Origin: Streptomyces sp. BHT-5-2
Lineage (GTDB): Bacteria; Actinomycetota; Actinomycetes; Streptomycetales; Streptomycetaceae
DNA length: 64,000 nucleotides
Direction of reading: 5' to 3'
Assembly: GCF_019774615.1 (NCBI RefSeq)
Contig: NZ_CP081496.1
Coordinates: forward strand, 2,728,001 to 2,792,000
Positions 1 through 8,314 of this stretch are shown piece by piece. The position numbers were made by a program, and so were the translations under genes. Each line of letters starts with the position of its first letter. Positions within the stretch are counted from its first letter, which is position 1. The notes below the pieces were generated by a model that worked only from the letters and a program-made list of their open reading frames with translations, had not been told where the DNA came from and searched no databases.

Positions 1-829
1 GCAGGACCTCTTCAAGGTCCAGCGCCAGCTGCTGACCACGTACCACGTCACCGACCCGGGCACCTTCTACACCGGCTCGGAGCGCTGGCAGATCCCCAGC
101 GACCCGACCACCAAGTCGGGCAACGCGGTGCCGCCGTACTACCTCAGCATGAAGATGCCCGGCCAGAAGGACCAGGCGTTCTCGCTGACGACGACCTTCA
201 CGCCCAACAAGAAGGACAACCTGGGCGCCTTCATGGCCGTCGACGCGGACGCGACGAGCGGTGACTACGGCCGGATCAGACTGCTGAAGCTGCCCGCGCA
301 GACACCGGTGCCGGGCCCGCAGCTGGCCCAGTCGAAGTTCAACTCCGACCCCACGATCGCCAACGAGCTCAACATCCTCAAGAAGTTCGGCGACTCGGAG
401 ATCGAGTACGGCAACCTGCTGACCGTGCCCCTCAGCGGCGGTCTGCTCTACGTCGAACCGGTCTACCTGCGCGGCGCCAACACCAACTACCCGCTCCTGA
501 AGAAGGTGTTGGTGAGCTACGGCGACAGCAAGCAGCCGGTCCTGGAGAACAGCCTCAAGGACGCGCTCGACGTGGTCTTCGGAAAGAAGGCGCCGAGCAC
601 CGGCTCGGAGAACCCGCCGCCCGGCGGCGGGCAGACCGGTGAGCAGCCGCCACCGTCCGACAAGACCGTGCAGCAGGCCCTGGCGGACGCCGAAAAGGCG
701 TACGACGAGGGCGAGAAGGCACGGGTGGCCGGCGACTGGGCCGCGTACGGCGAGGCCCAGAAGAAGCTGAAGGCCGCGCTGGACCAGGCGGCCAAGGCGT
801 CCGAGAAGGGCGGCAAGCCGGGCGACTGA
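1..829 (+). CDS. UPF0182 family membrane protein, C-terminal part
   Basis: This is the 3' end of a gene that begins before the window; the frame is open from base 2 and ends with TGA at 827-829. The visible 275 residues are the soluble extracytoplasmic C-terminal part of the UPF0182 family, large actinobacterial membrane proteins of unknown function. Recognisable family features are an early [13 protein letters not shown] stretch, [11 protein letters not shown], and a segment on 'ratios' of subunits around [11 protein letters not shown]. The tail is a proline/glycine-rich linker followed by a charged alanine-rich helix (last 60 residues), typical of streptomycete members. No membrane segment lies in the visible part. 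Function is unknown; the family call is firm, the job is not. Confidence 0.85.
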   Translation, partial: QDLFKVQRQLLTTYHVTDPGTFYTGSERWQIPSDPTTKSGNAVPPYYLSMKMPGQKDQAFSLTTTFTPNKKDNLGAFMAVDADATSGDYGRIRLLKLPAQTPVPGPQLAQSKFNSDPTIANELNILKKFGDSEIEYGNLLTVPLSGGLLYVEPVYLRGANTNYPLLKKVLVSYGDSKQPVLENSLKDALDVVFGKKAPSTGSENPPPGGGQTGEQPPPSDKTVQQALADAEKAYDEGEKARVAGDWAAYGEAQKKLKAALDQAAKASEKGGKPGD

Positions 830-937
830 GCCGCCGCAGCGGGCCCCGCGGCCCGGTGGCCGCCGGCGTGAACCGGCGGCCACCGGGGCCGGGAGTCAAC
901 CGCGGCCCCGCGACGTGATACGTTGGAGTCACAACGA

Positions 938-1011
938 CGCGGGGTGGAGCAGCTCGGTAGCTCGCTGGGCTCATAACCCAGAGGTCGCAGGTTCAAATCC
1001 TGTCCCCGCTA
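938..1011 (+). tRNA. initiator tRNA-fMet (CAT), copy 1
   Basis: A 74-nt cloverleaf with anticodon CAT at 972-974. The anticodon stem carries three consecutive G-C pairs (GGG/CCC), the hallmark of initiator tRNAs, and the first acceptor pair is a C-U mismatch, which prevents elongator behaviour. The T-loop TTCAAAT is intact. CCA is not encoded. An identical gene lies at 3175-3248, and a strong hairpin follows directly. Confidence 0.97.
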
Positions 1012-1020
1012 CTGAAGACC

Positions 1021-1049
1021 AAGGCCCGGATTCCTTGAATCCGGGCCTT
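1021..1049 (+). terminator. hairpin terminator after tRNA-fMet copy 1
   Basis: A perfect 13-bp inverted repeat (AAGGCCCGGATTC with its complement) around a 3-nt loop, ten bases after the tRNA. There is no long U tract, as usual for Streptomyces terminators. Confidence 0.8.
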
Positions 1050-1216
1050 CGTCATGCGTTCCGGTCAATGCCGATCAGGGGCGGGTCGGACAACCCATGT
1101 GGGAAAGCTGTGTGCTTGAGTTTGGCATGTCGCCGTGTCGGGAAGTCGACAAACCGCTGAAGTGACCTCACTGGCTGCGGTATACCAGGTGTACGCGGGT
1201 TACAGGTGATGCGACG

Positions 1217-3052
1217 ATGGTTCTTATGGGGGACAAGGCAAGGTTGTTGGAGACGGACCGGTTTGTGCAGGCGCCCGACGACGGGCGCGGTTCCGAAATG
1301 TCGATGGACGCGATGGAGGCCGACGGCACGGCCGAGGCGTCCGACGCGGTGACCGAGTCCGGCTACCGCCGCGCCGCCGAGGCGGGCGACACCGCCGCCA
1401 TGAGCGCGCTGGGGGCGATGCTGCTGCGCCGCGCCGACCTCGACGGCGCCGAGCCGCACCTCCGCTCCGCGGCCGCAGCCGGCGACCGGGCCGCGGCCAA
1501 CAACCTCGGCGTCCTCCTCCACCAGCGGGGCTACGCCGAGGAGGCCGCCGGCTGGTGGCGAATCGCCGCCGTCGCCGGTTCCGCCGCCGCCGCGCACGCC
1601 CTGGGCCGCCACTACCGCGAGCGCGGCGACGAGCCGGCCGCCGAGTACTGGCTGCGCCAGTCCGCCGAGTCCGGCCACTGCCTGGGCGCGTACGCCCTCG
1701 CCGACCTCCTGGAGCACCGCGGCGACATCGGTGCCGAACGCTGGTTCCGGGCCGCCGCCGAGCGCGGCCACCGCGAGGCCGCTTACCGCCTCGCCCGGCT
1801 CATCGAGGACGGCCGCGACGCCGACCGCCGTACGACGCCCGCCTACGGGGAGCTGAAGCAGCAGGCCGAGGCCGAGCAGTGGTACCGCCAGGCCGCGGCC
1901 CGCGGCCACCGGCGGGCAGCGCTCCAGCTCGGCGCGCTGCTGGAGGACCGCGGCGACATCCAGGAGGCCGGCCGCTGGTACCTCTCCGCGGCCAAGGACG
2001 GCGAGGCCCGGGCCGCCTGCGCGCTGGGCTTCCTGCTCCGCGACGCCGGGGACGAGGAGAGCGCGGCGGAGTGGTGGCGACGAGCCGCCCAGGACGGCGA
2101 CGGCAACGCCGCCAACGCCCTCGGTGCGCTGCACGCCGACCGCGGCGAGCTCCAGACCGCCGAGCGCTGGTACCGCGCCGCACTGGACGCCGGCGACGTC
2201 AACGGCGCCTACAACCTCGGCCTGCTCTGCACCGAGCAGGGCCGGCCCGGCCGGGGCGAGCAGTGGTACCGCCGCGCCGCCTACGCCGGCCACCGCGAGG
2301 CCGCCAACGCGCTGGCCATCATGCTGCTCCAGCGCGGCGACGCCTCCGGGGCCGAGCCGTGGTTCTCCAAGGCGGCCGAGGCGGGCAGCGTGGACGCCGC
2401 GTTCAACCTCGGCATCCTGTTCACCGGCCGCGGCGAGGAGCGGCTGGCGCGCTCCTGGTACGAGCGGGCGGCCGCCGCCGGGCACACCGACGCGGCGCTC
2501 CAGGTCGCCATAGCGCAGCTGCGCGACGGTGACCTCCGGGAAGCGGAGGGCAACCTCCGCTGCGCGGCCGGCGGCGGCAGCGCCGAAGCGGCGTTCCGGC
2601 TCGCCGACCTCCTCGACCGGCGGTCCGCGGAGGCGGACGCCGAGCGGTCCGAGGAGGACGAGAGCCGACAGTGGTACGAGCGCGCGGCCCGGCAGGGGCA
2701 CCGCCGCGCCCAGGTCCGGGTTGGCATGTTCGCGGCGGCCCGCGGGGACGCGGTCGAGGCGGCGACGTGGTACCGCGCGGCCGCCGAGGCCGGCAGCCGC
2801 AACGGCGCCTTCAACCTCGGCCTGCTGCTGGCCCGCGAGGGCAGCCTGCCCGAGGCCGCCCTGTGGTGGCAGCGTGCTGCCGAGAGCGGCCACGGCCGGG
2901 CGGCGCTGCGGCTGGCGCTGATCGCCGCCCGCCGCGGGGCGCTCGCCGAGGCCCAGCGCTGGTGCGCGCGGGCGGTGGAGCTGGGTCCGCCCGAGGTGGC
3001 GGAGCGGGCGGCCCGGCTGTGGACCGCGCTCCAGGAGGAGCTGAGCGCGTGA
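1217..3052 (+). CDS. Sel1/TPR-repeat protein
   Basis: A 611-residue protein made almost entirely of about 15 tandem helix-turn-helix repeats of the Sel1 type. The recurring signature is alanine-rich (A..G...A...LG.LL..RGD...A..WYR.AA..G, about 36 residues), so the protein should form a long superhelical scaffold for protein-protein contacts. No catalytic domain, signal peptide or membrane helix is visible. The ATG at 1217 is chosen because AGGTGAT lies 7 bases upstream; a second in-frame ATG follows at 1226. The gene sits alone between two identical initiator tRNA genes and has its own upstream region, so it is probably monocistronic. Partners are unknown. Confidence 0.88.
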   Translation: MVLMGDKARLLETDRFVQAPDDGRGSEMSMDAMEADGTAEASDAVTESGYRRAAEAGDTAAMSALGAMLLRRADLDGAEPHLRSAAAAGDRAAANNLGVLLHQRGYAEEAAGWWRIAAVAGSAAAAHALGRHYRERGDEPAAEYWLRQSAESGHCLGAYALADLLEHRGDIGAERWFRAAAERGHREAAYRLARLIEDGRDADRRTTPAYGELKQQAEAEQWYRQAAARGHRRAALQLGALLEDRGDIQEAGRWYLSAAKDGEARAACALGFLLRDAGDEESAAEWWRRAAQDGDGNAANALGALHADRGELQTAERWYRAALDAGDVNGAYNLGLLCTEQGRPGRGEQWYRRAAYAGHREAANALAIMLLQRGDASGAEPWFSKAAEAGSVDAAFNLGILFTGRGEERLARSWYERAAAAGHTDAALQVAIAQLRDGDLREAEGNLRCAAGGGSAEAAFRLADLLDRRSAEADAERSEEDESRQWYERAARQGHRRAQVRVGMFAAARGDAVEAATWYRAAAEAGSRNGAFNLGLLLAREGSLPEAALWWQRAAESGHGRAALRLALIAARRGALAEAQRWCARAVELGPPEVAERAARLWTALQEELSA

Positions 3053-3174
3053 CGGCCGGCCGGCGGGGGCGCCGATCCCGGTGCCCCGGCCCCGGTCCCG
3101 TGGACCGGTCCCGGGGCCGGCCGGAACGGATTTGCGCTGGTCGTCGGCGTGGGGTTAGAGTTGGGACACAACGA

Positions 3175-3248
3175 CGCGGGGTGGAGCAGCTCGGTAGCTC
3201 GCTGGGCTCATAACCCAGAGGTCGCAGGTTCAAATCCTGTCCCCGCTA
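3175..3248 (+). tRNA. initiator tRNA-fMet (CAT), copy 2
   Basis: Identical over all 74 nt to the copy at 938-1011, with the same GGG/CCC anticodon stem and C-U acceptor mismatch. Identity extends a few bases on both sides (cacaacga before, ctgaa after), so the repeat unit is slightly longer than the tRNA. Confidence 0.97.
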
Positions 3249-3254
3249 CTGAAA

Positions 3255-3290
3255 CCGAAGGCCCGGATCCTTAAGGATCCGGGCCTTCGG
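3255..3290 (+). terminator. hairpin terminator after tRNA-fMet copy 2
   Basis: A perfect 36-base palindrome (half-site CCGAAGGCCCGGATCCTT) directly after the tRNA. Its core resembles the terminator after copy 1 but is not identical. Confidence 0.8.
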
Positions 3291-3397
3291 CATGTCCGGG
3301 CCGGCGGGTGCGCGGCGATGGCAATGGCCCCCGGGCCGCTGTGCGGCCGCGGGGGCTGGTGGCGTCGGCTGCGGCCCGGACGGGATCCGGGCCGGGA

Positions 3398-3817
3398 TCA
3401 GGACCGGCCGCTGCAGTTGGGGCACACGCCCCGGTACGTCACGGTGACCTCGGAGACCTCGAAGCCGTAGCGCTCCGGTTCGGGCAGCGCGGAGAGCGGG
3501 TCGCCGTGGAGGTGCACGTCGCGGATCGTCCCGCAGCGCGAGCAGACCAGGTGCTGGTGGTCGTGGTGGGCGTTGGGGTCGTACCGCTTGGCGCGGCCGT
3601 CGGTGCTCACCTCGATCACCTCACCGAGCGAGACCAGCTCGCCCAGGGTGTTGTAGACCGTGGCGCGGGAGATCTCGGGGAGCCGTTCGGACGCCTTGGC
3701 GTGCACTTCGTCGGCGGTGTAGTGGACGTGGTCCCCGTCCAGCACCTCGGCGACGACGCGGCGCTGTGCGGTCAGCCGCCAGCCGCGTCCCCGGAGTCGT
3801 TCCAGCAGGTCACTCAT
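3398..3817 (-). CDS. catR: Fur/PerR-family peroxide regulator CatR
   Basis: A 139-residue Fur-superfamily repressor. It has an N-terminal winged helix (LRGRGWRLTAQRRVVAEVL), the histidine-rich metal motif HHDHQHLVC, and two CxxC pairs (CSRC and CPNC) that hold structural zinc. It is divergent from a catalase gene, the arrangement known for S. coelicolor catR-catA, where the regulator represses catalase until peroxide inactivates it. A GTG at 3826 would add three residues, but AGGTGA is correctly spaced (5 bases) for the ATG at 3817. An imperfect operator-like repeat CTATC/GATAG lies just upstream. Assignment as CatR rather than another Fur paralogue rests on the neighbour. Confidence 0.85.
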   Translation of the reverse strand: MSDLLERLRGRGWRLTAQRRVVAEVLDGDHVHYTADEVHAKASERLPEISRATVYNTLGELVSLGEVIEVSTDGRAKRYDPNAHHDHQHLVCSRCGTIRDVHLHGDPLSALPEPERYGFEVSEVTVTYRGVCPNCSGRS

Positions 3818-3898
3818 GCCAATCACCTATCAGTCAGATAGTCACCAGGGTAGCAGCGGCCGTCCATCGCCGGATCGGGTACGAGTTTCGGACTCTTC

Positions 3899-3926
3899 TT
3901 GACTTGGACAATGTCCAATGTAGGAT
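3899..3926 (+). promoter_or_regulatory. catalase promoter with 7-1-7 palindromic operator
   Basis: A candidate -35 TTGACT (3899-3904) and -10 TAGGAT (3921-3926) are 16 bp apart. Between them lies a perfect inverted repeat TTGGACA-A-TGTCCAA (3904-3918). A repressor dimer bound there would block RNA polymerase. Given the divergent Fur-family gene, this is the likely CatR operator; the binding itself is inferred. Confidence 0.7.
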
Positions 3927-3977
3927 CGGGTACGGCGCAAGCCAAGGGCAGGTGTACGGACGAATCAGGAGGCGCAC

Positions 3978-5444
3978 GTGTCGGTAGAGACCACCACCGG
4001 ACCGCTGACCACGGAGACCGGGGCCCCGGTCGCGGACAACCAGAACAGCGAGACGGCCGGCGTCGGCGGCCCCGGTCTGATCCAGGACCAGCTCCTGATC
4101 GAGAAGCTCGCGCACTTCAACCGCGAGCGCATCCCGGAGCGCATCGTCCACGCCCGCGGCGCCGGCGCCTACGGCACCTTCACGGTCACCGCCGACGTGA
4201 CGAAGCACACCCGTGCGAAGTTCCTCTCCGAGATCGGCAAGCAGACCGAGGTGTTCCTGCGGTTCTCCACCGTCGCAGGCAGTCTCGGTGCGGCCGACGC
4301 GGTGCGCGACCCGCGCGGCTTCGCGCTGAAGTTCTACACCGAGGAGGGCAACTACGACCTCGTCGGCAACAACACCCCGGTGTTCTTCATCAGGGACGCC
4401 ATCAAGTTCCCCGACTTCATCCACACCCAGAAGCGCGACCCGTACACCGGGTCCCAGGAGGCGGACAACGTCTGGGACTTCTGGGGCCTGTCGCCCGAGG
4501 CGACCCACCAGGTGACCTGGCTGTTCGGCGACCGCGGCATCCCCGCCTCGTACCGTCACATGGACGGCTTCGGCTCGCACACCTTCCAGTGGAACAACGA
4601 AGCGGGCGAGGTCTTCTGGGTCAAGTACCACTTCAAGACCGACCAGGGCATCAAGAACCTCACCCAGGACGAGGCCAACCGGCTCGCCGGCGAGGACCCG
4701 GACAGTCACCAGCGCGACCTGCGCGAGTCCATAGAGCGCGGCGACTTCCCGACCTGGAGCGTCCAGGTGCAGATCATGCCGGCGGCCGATGCGGCCGGCT
4801 ACCGCTTCAACCCGTTCGACCTGACCAAGGTCTGGCCGCACGCGGACTACCCGCCGATCGAGATCGGCAAGCTGGAGCTCAACCGCAACCCGGAGAACAT
4901 CTTCGCCGAGGTCGAGCAGTCGATCTTCTCCCCGCACCACTTCGTGCCGGGCATCGGCCCGTCCCCCGACAAGATGCTCCAGGGCCGCCTCTTCGCGTAC
5001 GGCGACGCCCACCGCTACCGCGTCGGCATCAACGCCGACCACCTGCCGGTCAACCGCCCGCACGCCACCGAGGCCCGCAGCCACGGCCGGGACGGCGCCC
5101 TCTACGACGGCCGCCACGGACGCCGGAAGAACTACGAGCCCAACAGCTTCGGCGGTCCGGCCCAGACCGGCCGGCCGCTGTGGCAGCCGCTCCCGGTGAC
5201 CGGTGACACCGGTGAGACCGCGACGTCCTCGCACGCCGAGGACGACGACTTCGTCCAGGCCGGCAACCTCTACCGCCTGATGTCGGAGGCGGAGCGGGAG
5301 CGCCTGATCGACAACCTGGCGGGCTTCCTCGCCAAGGTCTCCCGCGACGAGATCGCCCAGCGCGCGATCGAGAACTTCCGCAGGGCGGACGCGGACTACG
5401 GCAAGCGGCTGGAGGTCGCGGTCCAGGCGGCCCTTCGCGCCTGA
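3978..5444 (+). CDS. catA: monofunctional heme catalase (vegetative catalase CatA)
   Basis: A 488-residue small-subunit heme catalase that converts hydrogen peroxide to water and oxygen. Catalytic His58 lies in [32 protein letters not shown] and [25 protein letters not shown] segments carry the distal Asn, and proximal heme ligand Tyr341 is in [12 protein letters not shown]. Length is typical of clade 3 catalases. The GTG start has AGGAGG at 3967-3972, five bases upstream. The gene is divergent from catR and its promoter carries a palindrome, so induction by peroxide through CatR is likely. Cytoplasmic. Confidence 0.95.
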   Translation: MSVETTTGPLTTETGAPVADNQNSETAGVGGPGLIQDQLLIEKLAHFNRERIPERIVHARGAGAYGTFTVTADVTKHTRAKFLSEIGKQTEVFLRFSTVAGSLGAADAVRDPRGFALKFYTEEGNYDLVGNNTPVFFIRDAIKFPDFIHTQKRDPYTGSQEADNVWDFWGLSPEATHQVTWLFGDRGIPASYRHMDGFGSHTFQWNNEAGEVFWVKYHFKTDQGIKNLTQDEANRLAGEDPDSHQRDLRESIERGDFPTWSVQVQIMPAADAAGYRFNPFDLTKVWPHADYPPIEIGKLELNRNPENIFAEVEQSIFSPHHFVPGIGPSPDKMLQGRLFAYGDAHRYRVGINADHLPVNRPHATEARSHGRDGALYDGRHGRRKNYEPNSFGGPAQTGRPLWQPLPVTGDTGETATSSHAEDDDFVQAGNLYRLMSEAERERLIDNLAGFLAKVSRDEIAQRAIENFRRADADYGKRLEVAVQAALRA

Positions 5445-5512
5445 ACCGACGCCGCTTTCGCGGAGGTGGCCGAGCGCCGTGGGGGTTGCTCAACTGTCGC
5501 TGCCGTGAGAGC

Positions 5513-5548
5513 CGAAGAGGCCGGATGCCATGGGGCCCGGCCTCTTCG
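5513..5548. terminator. bidirectional terminator between catA and the CBS gene
   Basis: A perfect 12-bp stem (CGAAGAGGCCGG, 5513-5524, with 5537-5548) around a 12-nt loop, placed between two convergent genes. Confidence 0.8.
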
Positions 5549-5596
5549 TGCGCCCGCGGGCGTGCCTGCTCCCGCGGATGCGCCCCCGGGGGACGG

Positions 5597-6001
5597 TCAC
5601 GCCGCCGCCGGGGTCCGTTCGGGGACGGCGGACCAGCAGCGCATGATGTCGCGGACCGAGACGATGCCGACCGGTTCGAGGTTGTCGAGGACGACGAGGT
5701 GGCGGAAGCCGCCGCGCACCATGGCGCCCGCCGCCTCGTCCAGGGTCCAGTTCGGGGTCGCGAAGACCACGTCGGTGGTGGTGTGGCTGTGGGCGGTCTC
5801 CCGGTCGGGATTCTCGCCCGCGCCCAGGGAGTTGAGGATGTCGCGCTCGGTGAGGATGCCGATGCCGTAGGTGTCGCTGTCGAGGACCACGGCCGCGCCG
5901 ATGCGGCGGGCCGCCATCAGTCGCGCCGCCTGGCGGAGGGTGTGAGCCGGCCCGATGGTGAGGACCACCGTGCTCATGGCGTCTTTGACGAGCATGGGCA
6001 T
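5597..6001 (-). CDS. tandem CBS-domain protein
   Basis: A 134-residue protein consisting of two CBS domains (about residues 6-62 and 75-128) and nothing else. The pair should form one Bateman module that binds adenosine nucleotides such as AMP, ATP or SAM. Each half has the usual pattern ending in GILTERDIL and GIVSVRDIM. The start is the first ATG, with GGAGGTGG about 12 bases upstream. No effector domain is attached, so it probably acts by binding a partner. Substrate unknown. Confidence 0.88.
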   Translation of the reverse strand: MPMLVKDAMSTVVLTIGPAHTLRQAARLMAARRIGAAVVLDSDTYGIGILTERDILNSLGAGENPDRETAHSHTTTDVVFATPNWTLDEAAGAMVRGGFRHLVVLDNLEPVGIVSVRDIMRCWSAVPERTPAAA

Positions 6002-6104
6002 GAAGGGGAGCCACCTCCTTGAACGTGCAGTGAAATTGCGAAACGATTCACAAATTCACAAACTGGGGGATTTTCATGCTCACATGCCCCCGGTCGCACA
6101 ACAA

Positions 6105-6141
6105 GGGGCAGATGGTGGACGTCAGTCCGAACATCTGCCCC
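6105..6141 (-). terminator. hairpin downstream of hisN
   Basis: A 10-bp perfect inverted repeat (GGGGCAGATG, 6105-6114, with 6132-6141) around a 17-nt loop that can itself pair (GGAC/GTCC). It lies 60 bases past the hisN stop on the minus strand. Confidence 0.6.
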
Positions 6142-6200
6142 TGTGCAGGTCAGCGGGGTTGCGGGGTGGGGCCGCACCGCTGGATTTCGCCCGGTGGTGG

Positions 6201-7004
6201 TCAGCTCCGGTCGTCGCCGAGATACGCCAGCAGGTCCTCGTGGAGCAGGCCGTTGGAGGCCGTGGCGTTGCCGCTGTGCGGACCGGGCCGGCCGTCCAGA
6301 CCGGTGAAGCGCCCGCCGGCCTCCTGGACGATCACCGCGCAGGCCGCCATGTCCCACAGCGACAGCTCCGGCTCCGCGCAGATGTCGACCGTCCCCTCGG
6401 CGACCATCATGTAGGGCCAGAAGTCGCCGTAGGCCCGGGTCCGCCAGCAGTCGCGGGAGAGGTCGAGGAAGCCGGAGAGCCGGCCGCGCTCCTCCCAGCC
6501 GGTCAGCGACGAGTACGCGAACGACGCGTCCTGGATGCGGCCGACCTCGGAGACGTGCAGCCGGGACGCCGAGGTCAGGCTGCGGCCGGTGAAGGCGCCC
6601 AGGCCCTCGGCGGCCCACCAGCGGCGGTTCAGCGCCGGGGCGGAGACGAGGCCGACCACCGGGCGGTCGCCGCCCTCGCCGCGCTCCATCAGGGCGATCA
6701 GGGTCGCCCACACCGGCACGCCGCGGACGTAGTTCTTGGTGCCGTCGATCGGGTCGATGATCCAGCGGCGCGGCCCCGAGCCCTCGCTGCCGAACTCCTC
6801 GCCGAGCACCGCGTCCCGCGGCCGGGCGCGCTGCAGCTGGGCACGGATCAGCTCCTCGGCGGACTTGTCCGCCTCGCTGACCGGGGTCATGTCCGGTTTG
6901 GTCTCCACCTTGAGGTCGAGGGCCTTGAACCGTTCCATGGTGGCGGCGTCGGCGGCGTCCGCCAGGACGTGCGCCAAGCGGAGATCATCGTGATAGTCGG
7001 GCAT
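6201..7004 (-). CDS. hisN: inositol-monophosphatase-family histidinol-phosphatase HisN
   Basis: A 267-residue member of the metal-dependent IMPase superfamily. GEEFG and IIDPIDGTKNYVRG supply the metal-binding and catalytic acidic residues, and a late LSLWDMAACAVIVQEAGG segment holds the third metal Asp. In actinobacteria this subfamily performs the histidinol-phosphate to histidinol step of histidine synthesis. The reading frame is open upstream to 7364, but the ATG at 7004 (MPDYHDDLRLA) begins the conserved domain. No Shine-Dalgarno is seen, so a leaderless message is possible. Other small phosphate esters cannot be excluded as substrates. Confidence 0.82.
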   Translation of the reverse strand: MPDYHDDLRLAHVLADAADAATMERFKALDLKVETKPDMTPVSEADKSAEELIRAQLQRARPRDAVLGEEFGSEGSGPRRWIIDPIDGTKNYVRGVPVWATLIALMERGEGGDRPVVGLVSAPALNRRWWAAEGLGAFTGRSLTSASRLHVSEVGRIQDASFAYSSLTGWEERGRLSGFLDLSRDCWRTRAYGDFWPYMMVAEGTVDICAEPELSLWDMAACAVIVQEAGGRFTGLDGRPGPHSGNATASNGLLHEDLLAYLGDDRS

Positions 7005-7196
7005 GTGCGAACAGTATCCACTGGTATTCACCGGAGCCACAGGGCCATGCCGTGGCCTCCGGGTGGTCTCTCGCGGAGTGCCGGCCGGAGCCGCCGCCGA
7101 GCCGCCCGGGGCGTCCGCGGCCGGCCTTGACAGTTCTTGACGGCGCGTCAATTCTGTGACCTGGACCACTGTTCGAGTGGAGCCGGGAGGTGGCCG

Positions 7197-8204
7197 ATGC
7201 CCTCGGTGCGGGAGGCCCTGCTGGACGCGGCCTATACGGCACTGCTCACCCGGCCCTGGGCGGCCGTCCGGATGGTGGAGGTGGCGGCCGCCGCCGGGGT
7301 GTCCCGGCAGACGCTCTACAACGAGTTCGGCGGCAAGGAGGGGCTGGCCCACGCCCTCGTCCACCGGGAGATCGAGACGTATCTGGCCGGGGTGGAGCGG
7401 GCGCTGGCCGCCGGCGCTGCCGGGCCGGCGGCCGACGCGGGTGCCCGGGTGGCCGCCGCGGCCGCCTGGACGCTGCGCAGGGCACGGGCGAACCCGCTGG
7501 TCAGGGCCGCACTGACGGGCTGCTGGGGCGACCGGCTGCCGGCCGGTCAGGACCGGCCCGCCGAACTGCTCGGCCGGTTCCGCGACCGGGCGGTGGCGGC
7601 GCTGGCGCCCGGTCGGCCCCGGGAGGAGCTGCCCGCCCTGGACGCCGCCTGCGAGGCCGCGGCCCGGTTGACGCTGTCGTGCGTGGTCGCCCCGGTGGGG
7701 CCCGGCGCGGTACGGCCGCCGGCCGGTGCGCGGGTGGCGGTGCCCCGGCAGCGGAGCCGGCGGCGGGAAACGGAGGCCGAGGGCGAGGTGGTCGCCCGGC
7801 TGGTGCGGAGCGCCTTCGCCGGGCTCACGGGCGGTGCGGCCGCCCCGGGCGCTTCAGTGCGCCGAGCCGGACAGCTGGAGTCCGATCACCCCGACGACCA
7901 CCAGCGTGATGGAGATGATCTTCAGCGTGGAGACCAGGTCGCCGAGGAAGACCATGCCGTAGATCGCGGTGCCGGCCGCGCCGATGCCGGTCCAGACCGC
8001 GTACGCCGGGCCGACGTCGAGCTTGCGCAGTGCCAGCGTCAGCAGGCCGAAGCTGCCCAGGGCGAAGACCGCGAAGGCGGCGGTCGGGTAGAGGCGGGTG
8101 AAGCCGTGCGAGAGCTTGAGGCAGACCGCGAAGCCGGTCTCCAGCAGACCGGCCACCACGACCAGCAGCCACGCCATATCCCATTGCCTCCGTCAGCTCG
8201 GTGA
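7197..8204 (+). CDS. TetR-family regulator with antisense C-terminal read-through
   Basis: Residues 1-60 form a TetR DNA-binding domain (VAAAAGVSRQTLYNEFGGKEGLAHAL) and residues up to about 215 form a helical ligand domain. The ATG at 7197 has GGGAGG about 8 bases upstream. The frame does not stop where TetR proteins usually end; it runs on for about 110 residues directly antisense to the SMR gene at 7854-8177. The extension (rich in D, Q, E, R and G) looks like the reverse reading of that gene, not a folded domain. The normal stop therefore seems lost in this strain. The neighbouring SMR pump is the natural regulatory target. TetR call firm; the extension is an oddity. Confidence 0.8.
   Translation: MPSVREALLDAAYTALLTRPWAAVRMVEVAAAAGVSRQTLYNEFGGKEGLAHALVHREIETYLAGVERALAAGAAGPAADAGARVAAAAAWTLRRARANPLVRAALTGCWGDRLPAGQDRPAELLGRFRDRAVAALAPGRPREELPALDAACEAAARLTLSCVVAPVGPGAVRPPAGARVAVPRQRSRRRETEAEGEVVARLVRSAFAGLTGGAAAPGASVRRAGQLESDHPDDHQRDGDDLQRGDQVAEEDHAVDRGAGRADAGPDRVRRADVELAQCQRQQAEAAQGEDREGGGRVEAGEAVRELEADREAGLQQTGHHDQQPRHIPLPPSAR
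7854..8177 (-). CDS. SMR-family transporter, SugE/Gdx type
   Basis: A 107-residue inner-membrane protein with four hydrophobic helices and the conserved membrane glutamate Glu13 (GLLETGFAVCLKLSHG), diagnostic of small multidrug resistance transporters. The sequence pattern resembles the SugE/Gdx subgroup, which in characterised cases exports guanidinium in exchange for protons; that substrate is by family only. GGAGG lies 9 bases before the ATG. The whole gene is overlapped on the opposite strand by the extended TetR frame. I looked for a guanidine riboswitch in the leader (8178-8314) and did not recognise one. Confidence 0.88.
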   Translation of the reverse strand: MAWLLVVVAGLLETGFAVCLKLSHGFTRLYPTAAFAVFALGSFGLLTLALRKLDVGPAYAVWTGIGAAGTAIYGMVFLGDLVSTLKIISITLVVVGVIGLQLSGSAH

Positions 8205-8314
8205 CTGCTTCAGCCAGGCGACCTGTCACGACCGGATCGGACCGGATGGGACCGGTACTGGTGTGAGGGCGATTATGCCCGTGCCCCGGACGGGCGGCAG
8301 GGGCATTGGTCCGA

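Noticed and set aside
8178..8314. Possible guanidine riboswitch before the SMR gene
   Set aside because: None of the conserved guanidine-I, -II or -III cores could be found, only an isolated ACGG.
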